Of a stretch of DNA of 64,000 nt, positions 12,855 to 23,572 are shown one piece after another; the first letter of the stretch is position 1, and every line of letters begins with the position of its first letter. This DNA is from Hansfordia pulvinata. Lineage: Eukaryota > Ascomycota > Sordariomycetes > Xylariales. The notes under the pieces are model-generated. The model did not search any database. It saw nothing but the letters and a program-made list of their open reading frames with translations, and was not told the DNA's origin. The position numbers and the translations under genes are program-made. The stretch covers positions 1,178,001 to 1,242,000 of the forward strand of contig BJKQ01000015.1 of the NCBI GenBank assembly GCA_006538405.1, in the 5' to 3' direction.

Positions 12855-13325
12855 GCGGACCGTTTGGAGGGTTGGCGATTGGTGAAATTGTCGAAGAGGA
12901 GTTTGGCTGAAGGCGTATCAGCCCAGCTGTATTGCATATTGTTACGTTTGTTTTAGCTTCAGAATGGCGAAGTTTCTGTTCCATCTCGCTCAGAAGCCAG
13001 TGTCGGCGGCACCTGATTGTGATGGCTGAATACGTGGTTCTTTTCTATTGCGACTGAACATTGTAGACTGTGAACCGGAAATCGACTTGAAGTAGACCAT
13101 GCCGCTCTGAAGGCGATTAAATCAAATGCTCCGACACGGCGATGGGAATGAAAGGGCTGTAGTTGGACTGATTGTCGTACTTCATTGATCTTCAATCGCC
13201 GATGCTACCTCATACTGCAATTGATTTGCTTGTCTAGATCTAGGACCGCTTTCTACTCACACTCCATCTATCTTGCAAGATCTAATCGAAATAATTTTTT
13301 TCTCTAAAAAAAAGCAGACGCCCAA
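12855..13325. other. Intergenic between convergent genes
   Basis: 471 bases holding two 3' UTRs. There is an AT-rich run with T7 and A8 tracts near 13290-13316 beside the DUF829 stop. Nothing else was recognised. Confidence 0.5.
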
Positions 13326-14216
13326 TCAACCCGGTAGAGGAGGCGCCCCCTTCCAAGCCTTGGTGATGGCGCCCCAGTACTGGTCTGGGTAGCTGCGCAT
13401 GTGATCGACGTGCTTGGTGCCGTCAAACATCTGGGTCTCGGCGGCATAGCCCAGGCGGCGAGCCTCGGCGGCGTGCAGCTCAATGTCCTGCCAGCCGATA
13501 ATGTCATCCTCCTTGGAATACATGTAGAGGCGGGCCGCGGTGTCGAGCGGGACCATGTCGGGCTTGTTGACGGCCTCGCGGCTCCACGCGCCGGCGTGGC
13601 GGCGGCGCAGGACGAACTCCCACAGGCGGTTGAGCCACAAGAAGGCGTAGCACAAGGCCTGGGTGAAGGCAAAAGGCCAAGGGAACAGGCGGGCCATGCC
13701 GAGGGCCATGGCGCGGGACCAGCGGCGGACCTGCTGGGAGAAGACAACGCCGCCCGGGGTGGAGTCGCAGACCATGAGCTGGTGGGGCAGCTGGGCGCCG
13801 GCGTAGCGGACGCGGTAGGCGTTGAGGGTGGACGCCAAGTTGATGCCGCCGGCGTTGGACATGGTGTGCAGCAGGACACGGCGCTGGCGGTCGCCGGTCT
13901 CCGGGCCGCGCAGGAAGGCGGCGTCGAGAACGGGCATCATGCCGTCGGTGCGCTCGCCCAGGGGCTGGTAGGCGGCTTTGAAGGTCGTGGCGAGGACGAT
14001 GACAACATGGGCGTGAGGGAAGAGGGCGCGGTAGCCGTCGACGTACTTGACGACGTTCTTGGGCTTGCCATCGCCCCAGCCGAACACAATGATGGTGTCC
14101 GGGTCGGTGCTGTCGCCGGGGCGGGTGGTAGAGGGGAAGTCCGACAGTCTGGTGAAGCCGGGAAAGGGGCTGGGCCCCAGGCTCTTGTCAGCCGCGTCTC
14201 CGGCTGAGGCTGTCAT
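13326..14216 (-). CDS. DUF829 / TMEM53-family protein, PaxU-like
   Basis: Single-exon protein of 296 residues in the DUF829 (TMEM53) family, an alpha/beta-hydrolase-like fold. Members include PaxU, encoded in fungal indole-diterpene clusters, and animal TMEM53 of the nuclear envelope; the biochemical role is unsettled. Visible signs are DTIIVFGWGDGKPKNVVKY near residue 40, a nucleophile-elbow-like HTMSNAGG near residue 117, and the C-terminal segment PDMVPLDTAARLYMYSKEDDIIGWQDIELH with the acid residue. A late TKHVDHMRSYPDQYW supplies the histidine. A hydrophobic stretch (FPWPFAFTQALCYAFLWLNRLW) may anchor the protein to a membrane. No prenyltransferase, terpene cyclase or P450 gene lies nearby, so there is no sign of an indole-diterpene cluster here. 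It is convergent with the acetylesterase gene. Confidence 0.88.
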   Translation of the reverse strand: MTASAGDAADKSLGPSPFPGFTRLSDFPSTTRPGDSTDPDTIIVFGWGDGKPKNVVKYVDGYRALFPHAHVVIVLATTFKAAYQPLGERTDGMMPVLDAAFLRGPETGDRQRRVLLHTMSNAGGINLASTLNAYRVRYAGAQLPHQLMVCDSTPGGVVFSQQVRRWSRAMALGMARLFPWPFAFTQALCYAFLWLNRLWEFVLRRRHAGAWSREAVNKPDMVPLDTAARLYMYSKEDDIIGWQDIELHAAEARRLGYAAETQMFDGTKHVDHMRSYPDQYWGAITKAWKGAPPLPG

Positions 14217-15450
14217 GGTGGGCTTAAGCAGTGGTTTGTCGCAGCTGAAGCTGGTGGTTCCAGGTCAAGAACTGTTGGTGTTCGGGTGCAGACGCCAGCG
14301 CAGAAGAGAGACAAGGTATCAAACTTATACATGTGTGCGAAGAGAGGGATGTTTACGAGATCTCAACAAGAAGAAATGAATTATTTGGGATAAATTAGAC
14401 GAGCCAGTTGAGCCGAGAGGTGAATCCCAACAGCTTGAGCTGGAGGAGCTGAGCATTCATCCGCCTTGTATTAGTCAACCTCGACCTCACCGTTCACTTA
14501 CAGTTAGACGCGATCTCACGGAGCCGAGGCATCTCCATAACAGAGTGGATATTCACGATCTCGAACGTGGGTGACTTCAATGTTTAATTGTGTGTGGGAT
14601 TAGTGCATATTCGTCTTTGGCACGTATCTGGTCCACCAAGTCCCTACTAATGCGGAAAGTGCATATTCTCATGTTAGATTCTCGTGTTAGGTACTCCAGC
14701 GTAGGTACCTGACAGAGCAACGCGGATACGAGCACTCCAGTGCCTGATTGACGTGCAGATGCCCCGCACCCGGGGACAGATACGCGGCCCAAAGTACCTC
14801 ACAGCCTGCCAGGCTCGATAATACCGAGATCCTCCAGGGCGATTTAGAGCAGCTCGATGCTGTCCAGCCCCGCGTCGCAGGCACCTTCACCAGCAACACC
14901 CCCCGTGCCGCACCCCACCACACGAATGTACCTGCCCCACGTCACTGGGTCATCCTCCAGGCTCCGCTGCACTGCTGCACCGTACTCGCACAGCGGCGGC
15001 TGGCTGGGGTGGCGGGCAGCAAAGATGGCGCCGGCGGAAACACCGCCTTCCCACACCGAGACCTCACCACTCCAGTCCAACCCAACCAGACGACGGCCCT
15101 TCACTACATCCAGCCACGCCCGCCCGGCCTCTCTTATCGCTTGATTTGCAAAGCCTGCCTCTGTCTGGGTCTCTCTACATTGCAACAGCTCATCTTTCGT
15201 GGTCACGGCCGCGCGCGACCGTGAGGGGCAACGGCTGTGCACCCGGCCAGCGGGCACTGCTCTTCACACCTCACCAAGCCGGCGGCGGCAGTCGTCTCTG
15301 GCCTGTGCCACCTAAAATGACCAACGACTGATACTTATTGATTCACGTGTCTTCTTCTGAATGCCCCTCAGCTGCTAGTGCTACTCACAGTGCAACGCCC
15401 GCTTTGTTCACCTTGGAAGCCTGTTCAGTACAGACGAGCCGGTACCCATC
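14217..15450. other. Divergent intergenic region upstream of the Gtr1-like gene
   Basis: 1.2 kb between the DUF829 start and the Gtr1-like start. The second half is cytosine-rich. A four-codon upstream open frame lies at 15317-15331. No other gene was recognised. Confidence 0.45.
15317..15331 (+). other. Possible upstream ORF (MTND, stop) of the Gtr1-like gene
   Basis: ATG ACC AAC GAC TGA lies 134 bases before the main ATG. If it is in the transcribed leader it could lower or couple translation of the following frame. This is only a sequence observation; the transcript start is unknown and a leader intron could remove it. Confidence 0.25.
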
Positions 15451-16656
15451 ATGACCGGCATTGACTCGTCCACCCCCGGCCTCGCTGCCGGTGCTGATGC
15501 CCGCAATGAACTGAAGCGTCCTAAGAAGAAGAAGGTTCTGCTCATGGGCAAGAGCGGTTCCGGCTAGTCGTCCATGCGCAGCATCATCTTTAGTAACTAT
15601 ATTGCAAGAGACACGAGACGCCTGTAAGTCGAAGCGGCCCCCTCCAGAGACACCCGGCTCGAGTCCTCTCAGAGAACACTCCCTGTTGACAACCTCTACA
15701 GCGGTGCCACTATCGACATAGACCTGTCCCATGTCAAGTTCCTCGGTAACCTCACTCTCAATCTCTGGGACTGCGGTGGGCAGGAAGCTTTTATGGAGAA
15801 TTACCTGTCTCAGCAGCGTGTTCATGTCTTTTCTAACGTAGGAGTCTTGATCTACGTCTTTGACATCGAGTCGCGTGATGTCGACCGCGACATGGCTACC
15901 TACGTCTCCATCATCTCAGCCTTGACGCAGTTTTCACCCACCGCAAAGGTCTACGTCCTGATCCACAAGATGGACCTGATCATGGGCCAAGCTCGCGAGG
16001 CCGTTTTTGTCGAACGCGTCAAGCTGGTTCGCCAAAAGACCAATGACTACACCCAGGCCTCTGGTCTCGGCAGCGAGCTTGATCTTATCCCCTTTGCTAC
16101 TTCAATTTGGGACCAGTCCCTCTATAAGGCGTGGGCCAGCATCATCCACGACTTGGTGCCCAACTTATCAGTAATAGAATCTCAGCTCGAGTCGCTCGGC
16201 ATCCTGATTGAAGCCGAAGAGCTGCTCCTCTTTGAGAGAACCAGTTTCCTCGTCGTGTCAAATTGGACTTCGGAAGAGGGCCAGAACAACCCCACCGAGG
16301 ACCGACAAGAGCGAATATCGAATATCCTCAAACACTTCAAGCAGAGTATTAGCCGGTTTACCGGCACGCCTCGCAATGCAGAGCAGTTCACGCTCATGGT
16401 ACGTTTTCCATACCTTGGCCCATATCGTGCCCAGATCATCGCACCGCGTCAAGTCATTCGTCTAACACCTAGACAGGAGCACAAAGCCGGCACCATGTTC
16501 TCCATGTTCACCTGCAAGTTCACCACCAACACGTACCTGATGGTCATATTACCCCCAGGGGAGGGTCGCTTCAACTCGGCAAAGCTCAACTGCCAGATCG
16601 CCCGCGAAAGCTTCAAGTTCTTGGACGGGCCTGCTGCCGGTACGGCGCAAAACTAG
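15451..16656 (+). pseudogene. gtr1: Gtr1/RagA-type GTPase with in-frame TAG at the P-loop lysine
   Basis: Homologue of Gtr1/RagA, the Rag GTPase that recruits and activates TORC1 on the vacuole in response to amino acids. Exons 15451-15623, 15702-16398 and 16477-16656 splice in phase (GTAAGT..ACAG and GTACGT..ACAG), giving 350 codons. Family marks are the P-loop GKSGSG, then DLSHVKFLGNLTLNLWDCGG (switch II), HKMDL (base recognition), LIPFATSIWDQSLYKAW and HFKQSISRFTGTPRNAEQF. Codon 39 (15565-15567), the invariant Walker-A lysine, reads TAG. The change from AAG is an A-to-T transversion, so it is not a RIP product. The rest of the frame is intact and conserved, so the event is recent, a sequence error, or tolerated. 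An ATG three codons later (15574) would restart a protein without a P-loop. The second intron is a stop-free multiple of three. Confidence 0.8.
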
Positions 16657-18523
16657 GCCATAAATGGTACCTCAGAAGCCCCTTTTAGCAAAGAAGACAG
16701 TCGAAGCCACTCTGGGCGACTGTCACTGTCGATGCTCATGTGGATGAGAGATGGCTGTACTGGCGACCTTTCAGTATGCTGTTACAGCATTGGAGGAGAC
16801 AATGGCCGAACAAGAAATATCAAGGTCTAACGAACCAGGGTGCCGACAAAGAACGCCTTCAGTGGATCAACGGAGACCCGAAACGCAAGCAGAAATCGCT
16901 GCCCAGCCCAGACGATTGATGTAGCAGCATAAAGAAATAGTTAACGACAACTGCAAAGCGGAGCAATTTTGTGAAAATATTGGGCTGTGAGCAGCCTGGC
17001 TGCCCACATTGAGGAAGCGTTTTCCAAAGCTTTATCTTCCATAAAAGCTTTGTAATCGCCGTAGCAGCACCTGCATAAGGTTGTTTATTGGAGTTCGGAA
17101 GTCGGCGCGCCGGTGTGTTACCCCGAATAGGAAGGTCATTCAGCACAACAAGATCGTGGTGTTGCGGCAGGCCAGTCGACCAATGCCTTACCTTGAAGAC
17201 ACACGAGCCGGGGTGATAGGCGAGAAGCAAGCTTGAACCAGCGACGCTTACAGGCGTGCGAGTGGGTTCTGTGATCGGACCCGGAACTTCAAGCGGGCCA
17301 ATGGGCACCGGAGTCCGGCTCTCGTGGCAGCGTCAGGGTTCTGCTCCCAAGGGGCTTCAAGTCACTCGCTCCCTCCCGCCAGCTTACCGTTGCGAGTGCA
17401 CTAGGACGCGGGAGTTTGCGGATTTGAGGCAGCCGGATATCGAAGTCGCCTCGCCGATCTAACACCTGCCTCGAAGCCTCACTTGTGGGTTGGCAGGTGA
17501 CGATTCGCGTAAGCTGCACCATCTTACTTGCGGCACCTTTGGAGTTCGCCCGCGGCGTGAAGAGGCGGCCTGCCTATCTGCATTGCGAATTGAAGAGATT
17601 GACGAACAGCCTTTGCGGGGCATCGCGGCGGGCGGTTACGCGGGAATGTCAGGGGCAACAAGGACAGCCGAACTGCGCATTGTTTGATAGCAAGGGCGTG
17701 TGAGCCGCTCGTATTTCAGGCGCGCCCACGATCCAACCCCATGCTTGCCCCGCCATTGGCCGGCTGCGAGATTCGAGTGTCAAGCCCTGTCCCAATCTTG
17801 CCCTGGCGCCTCTCCCGCATGCACGCCCAGCCCTACCGTTCGATGTGCCGTCGCTCGGGCGTGGGCTGGGTTGGGATATCATGCCGTCTACCGGCGAGCT
17901 TAAGGGCCCTGGCATCGTTTCGAGCTGCTGGTTGATGGTTGGAGAGGCGTAGGTGAACACACGTGGTCAGCGTGACCACTCGACCTGCCCCTGACCCAGG
18001 CCTTATCCCGCGCGTCTTGGCTTTGGCAATGCGGGAGTGGTGGCGAGACCCTTCGGCCGTGAGTGCCGGTGAGCATCAACATCGGCACACCTTGATAGGT
18101 AACGACGCACATGTGCATACCGCCACAGAGCTTCACCATTGCACGGTGGCGATGGGGAGTCCTCAACACACCCTGTCTCTCGTGCCACCCACACCCCAGA
18201 CCTCGCTTCGATGGGCTTCCCCTTTTGACGGAAGATGGAAATGCCAAGCTTCACGCGCCGTCCCACGCGGGTCGTTCATATCCGGAAGGTCGGGGGCGAG
18301 ATCGGTGCTGTGCGACAAGTAGGTGGGCTGGACAACGTTGTGTTGGAGCGAGTATTTATATCTGCCTTGAAGTCATCTATCTTGGAGACGAGCGGTCCTC
18401 TCGCTGTCCACCCAGCGACGAAAGCCGTGTTTGAGACATCGCACAGGCGGCTGAACAGATTTACACCGCCGTGATACCTAGTTACCACGCCGAGGTCATC
18501 GTCCAAAACCCACAGTCGCCACC
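16657..18523. other. Intergenic
   Basis: 1.9 kb between the Gtr1-like gene and the HNH nuclease. A minus-strand frame at 16859-17308 (149 codons) has no recognisable motif and is not called. No RNA gene or repeat was seen. Confidence 0.4.
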
Positions 18524-19333
18524 ATGAGGACGTCCGTGATCACGGCCGCCCTGGCCGCGGCCCCCGCAGCCCTCGCCATTCCGGCCCCGGGGCCGTCGCC
18601 CGTCGTGGCCGCGCCCCTTGCCGCGCGAACACCGGTATGGCCCGCCGCATAGCTTCTTTGCCCCACTGGTCCTCGCGACTGACAGCATGCACCTACACAC
18701 AGCCCGGCATCCCTTCGGCCTCGTCGGCCAAGTCGATGCTCTCTGGCTTGACCGTCGCCACCCCGCAAGACGACGGCTCGTACGACCGCGACGAGTTCCC
18801 GCACTGGATTAGCCAGGGCGGCTCGTGCAACACGCGCGAGGAGGTGCTCAAGCGCGACGGCCAGAACGTCGAGGTTGGCTCCAACTGTGCCGCCGAGTCT
18901 GGTTCGTGGACCAGCCCGTACGACGGTGGCAAGTGGACGCAAGCCAGCGACGTCGACATCGACCACATGGTCCCGCTTAAGAACGCTTGGATTGTGAGTA
19001 GTTTCTCTCCTATATATTCATCTCCCCATGGCGTCGCAAATCTCTAGGTATTGAAAGGCCGCCCCACTGACACTGTCGCAGTCTGGAGCCAGTAAATGGA
19101 CCAAAGCGCAGCGCCAGGCCTTTGCTAACGACCTCGACGGCCCCCAGCTGTGGGCCGTGACTGACGAGGTCAACCAGTCTAAGAGTGACAAATCGCCCGA
19201 CGAGTGGAAACCTCCGCTGACGTCTTTCTACTGCATTTACGCCCGCGCCTGGGTCGCCGTCAAGGACAAATACGATCTTGCCGCTAGTTCCTCGGAGGTC
19301 GACGCCCTCACCGATATGCTGGGCGACTGCTGA
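18524..19333 (+). CDS. Secreted HNH endonuclease (DUF1524-type)
   Basis: Predicted secreted nuclease of the HNH/DUF1524 group common in fungi and actinobacteria. Three phase-0 exons, 18524-18634, 18703-18993 and 19082-19333, encode 217 residues; introns are GTATGG..CACAG and GTGAGT..CGCAG. The N-terminus MRTSVITAALAAAPAALA is a signal peptide followed by a Pro/Ala-rich propeptide. The catalytic region holds DIDHMVPLKNAW (His125, metal/nucleophile activation) and, after the second intron, W-x-V-x-D-E-V-N-Q-S-K-S-D-K-S-P with the Asn and Lys of the HNH finger. Cysteines in GGSCNT, GSNCAAES, SFYCIYAR and the terminal GDC probably form disulfides, as expected outside the cell. Likely roles are scavenging of extracellular nucleic acid or degradation of DNA-based host defences; the target is unknown. 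Confidence 0.9.
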
Positions 19334-19658
19334 GTAGCAGGGCAGCGAGACCACGTTTGCTTCGGCAACGGAGTGAAGTATGTTGGTGGTGGAATTGAAA
19401 CGTGAATATGTTGCCAGGAGAGATGAATTGATTAGGAAATGTGTCGGTGCCGAACGACCACGGTTGAAGATGAACACAAAGCTCTCAGATTCGCCATTCA
19501 TCACATATGATGTATTCGTCTTCGTCTATAGCGCATCAATTTAATCATGACTGCCCCGGTATCAAGTCTGGCCAGTGCCAGTACGAAGTTTGGAAAATAA
19601 AAATTCAGTGCCTGGGTAGAGCGTTCTCTTGCTCATTGCTCGAGAGGCTCGGCAGTCC
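19334..19658. other. Short intergenic between convergent genes
   Basis: 325 bases holding the 3' ends of the HNH nuclease and shp1 genes. The sequence is AT-leaning and nothing else was recognised. Confidence 0.5.
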
Positions 19659-21045
19659 TCATGTCCGCTTAACCACAGCCGTACCTCCGCGCTTGAATTC
19701 GGCAAGCTCACCCAAAACGCCCGACTTATCCGTGTGGTCCTTGTTCGGGAACGTCGTTGCCAATACCCATCCGCCGGCTCCTAGGTCAGGCGATGCGCGC
19801 GTGATAAAGTCGTAGATGTCATTGACGGTCTGGCTGGTGTTGAAGCGAGCCGGCAGTCGGGTGCCATCAGGCATTTGAATGCGGATCATGATAGTGGGTT
19901 GCGACTCGTCAATGGCGTTGGTCGTACCGGCGGACGTCGCCGACGAGGACGAGGCCGCGGGGTCGGCGGGGGCAGTCGAGGTCGAGAGGGTGGGGGCAGG
20001 GGCGCCGGGGACAGGGCTGCCCAGCCGACGTCCCTCACCACCGAACGGCTTGTACACCTTGGGCAAGGGTCTCCAGTTCTCCTCGTGCTGCTGCAGCTTG
20101 ACATCTAGAGGTTCGTCAAAACGCACATTCATAAGATGTAGAGGAGCACGACCCTGCTGAATCATGCGCAGAGCGTCGGCATTGGCGGGGTCGTCAAATC
20201 GGTGAAGCTCGCCGTCGTCAATGCTGAAACCGTCTCTCCACAGATGCAGGACACGCTCCTGAACCTGCTCTGGCTCGGGGCGACTGCGGCCGGGCGCAGG
20301 GGCTTGCGGGTCGGGAATGGTTCTGCTCGGTGCGCCCTCGCCTCCGAGGGTTTGGCCAGATCCGCGGAAAGAGGCCGGCGCGGCAGGGGCGGACGGGCCG
20401 GGCTCTCGGGATTCGGGGCGCTCTGTGTTCCTATGAGCCCGTTGTTAGTTACTGAATGCGGAAACGAGAAGTAATGAGCCTGGCGGCCGTGGACCTACCT
20501 GCGGGCCTTGGCCAGGATATCGTTGATCAGCTGCTTCGGGTCGGAGCGCTGGTTGGGGTCTTGAACAGCAAGTCCGCTCTTTTCACCACCAGCATAGGTA
20601 TCTCTGGGTCCCCGGGGATCATCCTCTTCGTCTTCTTCGCTGTCTTCTGCTTCGTCCTGAGCGTTGTTGGCGATAGAGCTCAGCGTGGCCAGGCCAGTCT
20701 TCTTCTGCGGCTTCTTCGCGGCGGATCGGGAGGAGGAACTGGCCTGAGGGGCAGGGCGGCCATCGAGAGTGCGGGGGCCGGTGTAGCTCGGGGTGCGGGT
20801 TGGGATGTGGCGGCCGCGGACGAGGAGGGCTGAGCGTCGTCCTCTTCCATGTCAGCAAAAGCGGCCTGGGCGGCAGAGTCGACGTCGCCGTTGGTGGCGG
20901 TTAGGTATTCACGGCACTGGATGCGATGGCTGGTCAGCTGTTATTCAAGCAGGTGCGGGCAGATGAGGGAGAGACCTACACGGGACTCGTCGAGGTTTGT
21001 GACGGCGGCCAGGTTGGCGACCAGCTCGTCGGGAAAGTCGGACAT
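19659..21045 (-). CDS. shp1: Cdc48/p97 cofactor Shp1/p47 (UBA-SEP-UBX), apparent 1-base frameshift
   Basis: Ubiquitin-adaptor cofactor of the AAA-ATPase Cdc48, acting in membrane fusion and protein degradation. Exons 21045-20980, 20916-20499 and 20430-19659, with GTAGGT donors and CATCCAG / CATAG acceptors. N-terminal UBA domain: MSDFPDELVANL and EYLTATNGDVDSAAQAAF. The middle is disordered and acidic. The SEP domain has HLWRDGFSIDDGELHRFDDP and LHLMNVRFDEPLDVKL, and the UBX domain follows (MIRIQMPDGTRLPARFN...VLGELAEFKRGGTAVVKR). Exon 2 reads in one frame to about DMEEDDAQ and in the next from YTGPRTLDGRPAP. No splice signal explains the change, and one missing base around 20770-20840 restores the reading. 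With that base added, exon 2 has the exact phase needed for exon 3. This is either an assembly error or a true frameshift. Confidence 0.85.
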
Positions 21046-22075
21046 GTTGATGTGGGACGAAAGGTGCAAGTGGGACAAGATGAAGATGAGGGGAGACGGC
21101 AGGCGGGTCTAAAACGACCGCAGTGTAAAGTGTTGAGATGAGCCTGCTGATGATGGGACGCAAATGGGTGCTTGGTAGGAGGGGGATCGGCAGGATTGAA
21201 GGTTCGCGCAGCGATGGCTGTGATGTGGGCAGGCGGGACGGGGTTGCGATGTATGAGACGTCGCCGGCGAGAATGGAGAACGGGTGGTAGAGACGCGGGT
21301 GAGGTACCGCCCAGGTAAACGGAGTAGAAGAAGGTACCTGGGGACGAGTGATGCGCAGGTATCGCATTGGAAGTGGAAGGCAGCGCGTGATTGACGGCAA
21401 TCAGGCAACTGCAAGCTTCATCAGCGACGTCACTGGCTGGCTCTCACAGGCAGGAGCAACCCCACATGAGGTCCGTTGGGAGGCTCGGACGAGCCAAAAC
21501 ACCCAAAAGGTACTCGTGCACCATCCGCAGCCGCAGCATGGCGGGGCAGACGGTGCCATACATTTGGCTGACACGGGCTCAGCATTGAATGTCGTGGGTA
21601 CTTCATCTGGTCAGGTACGTGCCGACCGATGTATCCCGTCTAATTCGGAGGGCCCAGTGCAGGGGCCCTTCAGTACCTCAATGTCGCGGAGCAAGTTGGA
21701 ACCGCACGGCAACTGCAACCATCTGTTCCTTATGAGCCCGTCCTGTTAGTTCTGACATGAAATGATCGGACCGCTTCCAAAACTTGAGGAGTTTTTGAGG
21801 ACTCCATCAGCATTGTCGGAAGGCTCGAAAGCCCAGATATCGGACCAAGCGTGGGTCCGAGCCTGGCTGGGAAGCTCTGTGCGCTAAAGAGGAGGTACCT
21901 GGCTCTGGGATGTTGTACTCGTACAGGGCAGCGCCGCAGGGCAGCGTGGGCGGGCCCAAACTCACGGCAACCACTCACTTCCGCAAATCGGACGGACCCC
22001 ATCGACAGTTGCAACTCGCCTTTGCCCAGGCGCGTCCCTTTCACCCCAACCCAACTCTAACCACCAACGTCCCCC
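21046..22075. other. Divergent promoter region of shp1 and mim1
   Basis: 1.0 kb between the start codons of two divergent housekeeping genes, so it probably serves both promoters. Pyrimidine tracts occur near both ends. Nothing else was recognised. Confidence 0.5.
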
Positions 22076-22510
22076 ATGTCTGCCGCCTCTGGAGCCCACG
22101 ACGCCAACCCGCTCGCCGAGTCGGGCGTCACAATGCACTCGGACAGCGAGCATTATTCGGCCGGCGAAGATGCCTCGTCTCCGCGCTCCTCCGCCTCCCC
22201 CGTTATGCTCTACCAGCCGCCCACCGTCTGGTCCATGTTACGTGGCGCCGCCATCAACCTCCTCCTTCCATTCATCAACGGCATGATGCTTGGCTTTGGC
22301 GAGCTTTTTGCACACGAGGCTGCCTTCCGTCTGGGTTGGGGCGGCACAAGGGTGAGTGTGGCCCGACACCTTCGCGATTCCCGCCAGCTAACAGAGACGC
22401 AGGTCTTCCCCCTGTCCCGGAGAAGAGCGCACCCAATCGGTCCTGGCATCGAAATCCGCGAGAAGCCACGCTCACGACCAATCCTCGGCGATCTGACGAG
22501 CATGGAATGA
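22076..22510 (+). CDS. mim1: Mitochondrial import protein Mim1 (TOM13 family)
   Basis: Small outer-mitochondrial-membrane protein of the MIM complex, which inserts alpha-helical outer-membrane proteins and assists TOM assembly. Exons 22076-22351 and 22403-22510 encode 127 residues. The N-terminal ~50 residues are acidic and Ser-rich. The single conserved transmembrane segment is in LRGAAINLLLPFINGMMLGFGELFAHEAAFRLGW, with the GxxxG-like spacing used for oligomerisation. The tail VFPLSRRRAHPIGPGIEI is also typical. The intron (GTGAGT..CGCAG, 51 nt) has no stop and is a multiple of three, so unspliced RNA would encode 17 extra residues right after the membrane segment. The gene is followed in the same direction by oxa1. 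Confidence 0.93.
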   Translation: MSAASGAHDANPLAESGVTMHSDSEHYSAGEDASSPRSSASPVMLYQPPTVWSMLRGAAINLLLPFINGMMLGFGELFAHEAAFRLGWGGTRVSVARHLRDSRQLTETQVFPLSRRRAHPIGPGIEIREKPRSRPILGDLTSME

Positions 22511-23572
22511 GACGACGTGACAGCGATTCGAAACTACGGGGCCGAAAAGACGAGAACTGCCCTCGATCTGTGGGATGCAACACCACGCGCATGGCGAATC
22601 GCGTCAAGCCTGCTGTCTGAGTACTCAAGTGCGCACGGCACCTGGCATTGCATCGACTAGAGACTTTCGCGCTTCGGCCACACTCATCACATCTGAACCG
22701 ATGCGTTCTTTGGTTGAGATGCCGGGGCTTGAAGCTTGAGCGAGAAGCTCCGGCAATAAAGATATGGAATGCCAACTGCCGGAGAGCTCTTCATGCCTCC
22801 AATACATGCGTTGCGCATGGCCTGGTTTCTATGTATTGGCGACCACGCGTCCTGCGATATGACAGCCGAGGGATCGATCAAATCCGCAAACGCGCAGCTG
22901 GTTGAGTGGAAGTCTGGATTCTGAGAGACATGCCTTGCGCCCTGCTTAACACTCGATATGTACATACTACTACGATACACAGCATACATACTGTTGGCGG
23001 AACGCGTCTACTGCCGAGGTGATTTGCTTCATAGCAGACGGCATGGGGGAATCGTGAGAAAATGAGCCGCTTGCGAGCGCAGGGCTGACCCGGAGCTGTG
23101 GCCGTGTAGTCAACCTGCTTGAAGTCCGAGCGAAACAGAACCTCATATTAGTGATTGCTTCGAATGATGAGCTTTGCGATTGGCTGGAGAAGTTGCCAGT
23201 AAGTCGAGGTATTGCAGCCGGACTGGTCGTTGGCGGCCTGATGCCGAGTGATATTCGCGAAGTACATATCTCAGCCATCCGGGCTGCGCGCGCACCTGAT
23301 CTGTACGAGTGGGAAGTTCCAGGTATCGCGTGGAGTGCCGGTACCACCACGTTCCTTGACCCTTTTCGGATTGCCCCACTAAAAAACGAGATGGCAACGG
23401 GCAGCCACGAGCCTGGACGAAGCAGTGCGCGCGACGAGTTTGGCTTCATCCAGTTCAACCTCGACCACTGTATTTCTCCATCCATCCCCTTTTCTTCGCC
23501 CCGTCGTTCGTCGTCGCGATCCGACAACCTCTCCTTTGACGAAGAGATACCCGGACCGTCTCATAGCTCGCC
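22511..23572. other. Intergenic between mim1 and oxa1
   Basis: 1.06 kb in which overlapping frames on both strands (for example 22970-23527 minus and 23151-23657 plus) show no family motif. Pyrimidine-rich sequence near 23470-23570 fits the oxa1 leader. Confidence 0.45.

Noticed and set aside
13401..14207. 268-codon plus-strand frame
   Set aside because: Exact antisense shadow of the DUF829 gene; Gly/Ala/Val-rich.
13326..14216. Indole-diterpene gene cluster suggested by the PaxU-like protein
   Set aside because: No prenyltransferase, cyclase, GGPP synthase or P450 gene nearby.
15565..15567. Programmed stop-codon readthrough in the Gtr1-like gene
   Set aside because: The following bases (TCG) are not a known leaky context for TAG; kept only as an untested option in the finding.
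16859..17308. 149-codon minus-strand frame between Gtr1-like and HNH genes
   Set aside because: It contains a donor-like GTAAGG and a plausible N-terminus, but no acceptor-joined model or family could be built.
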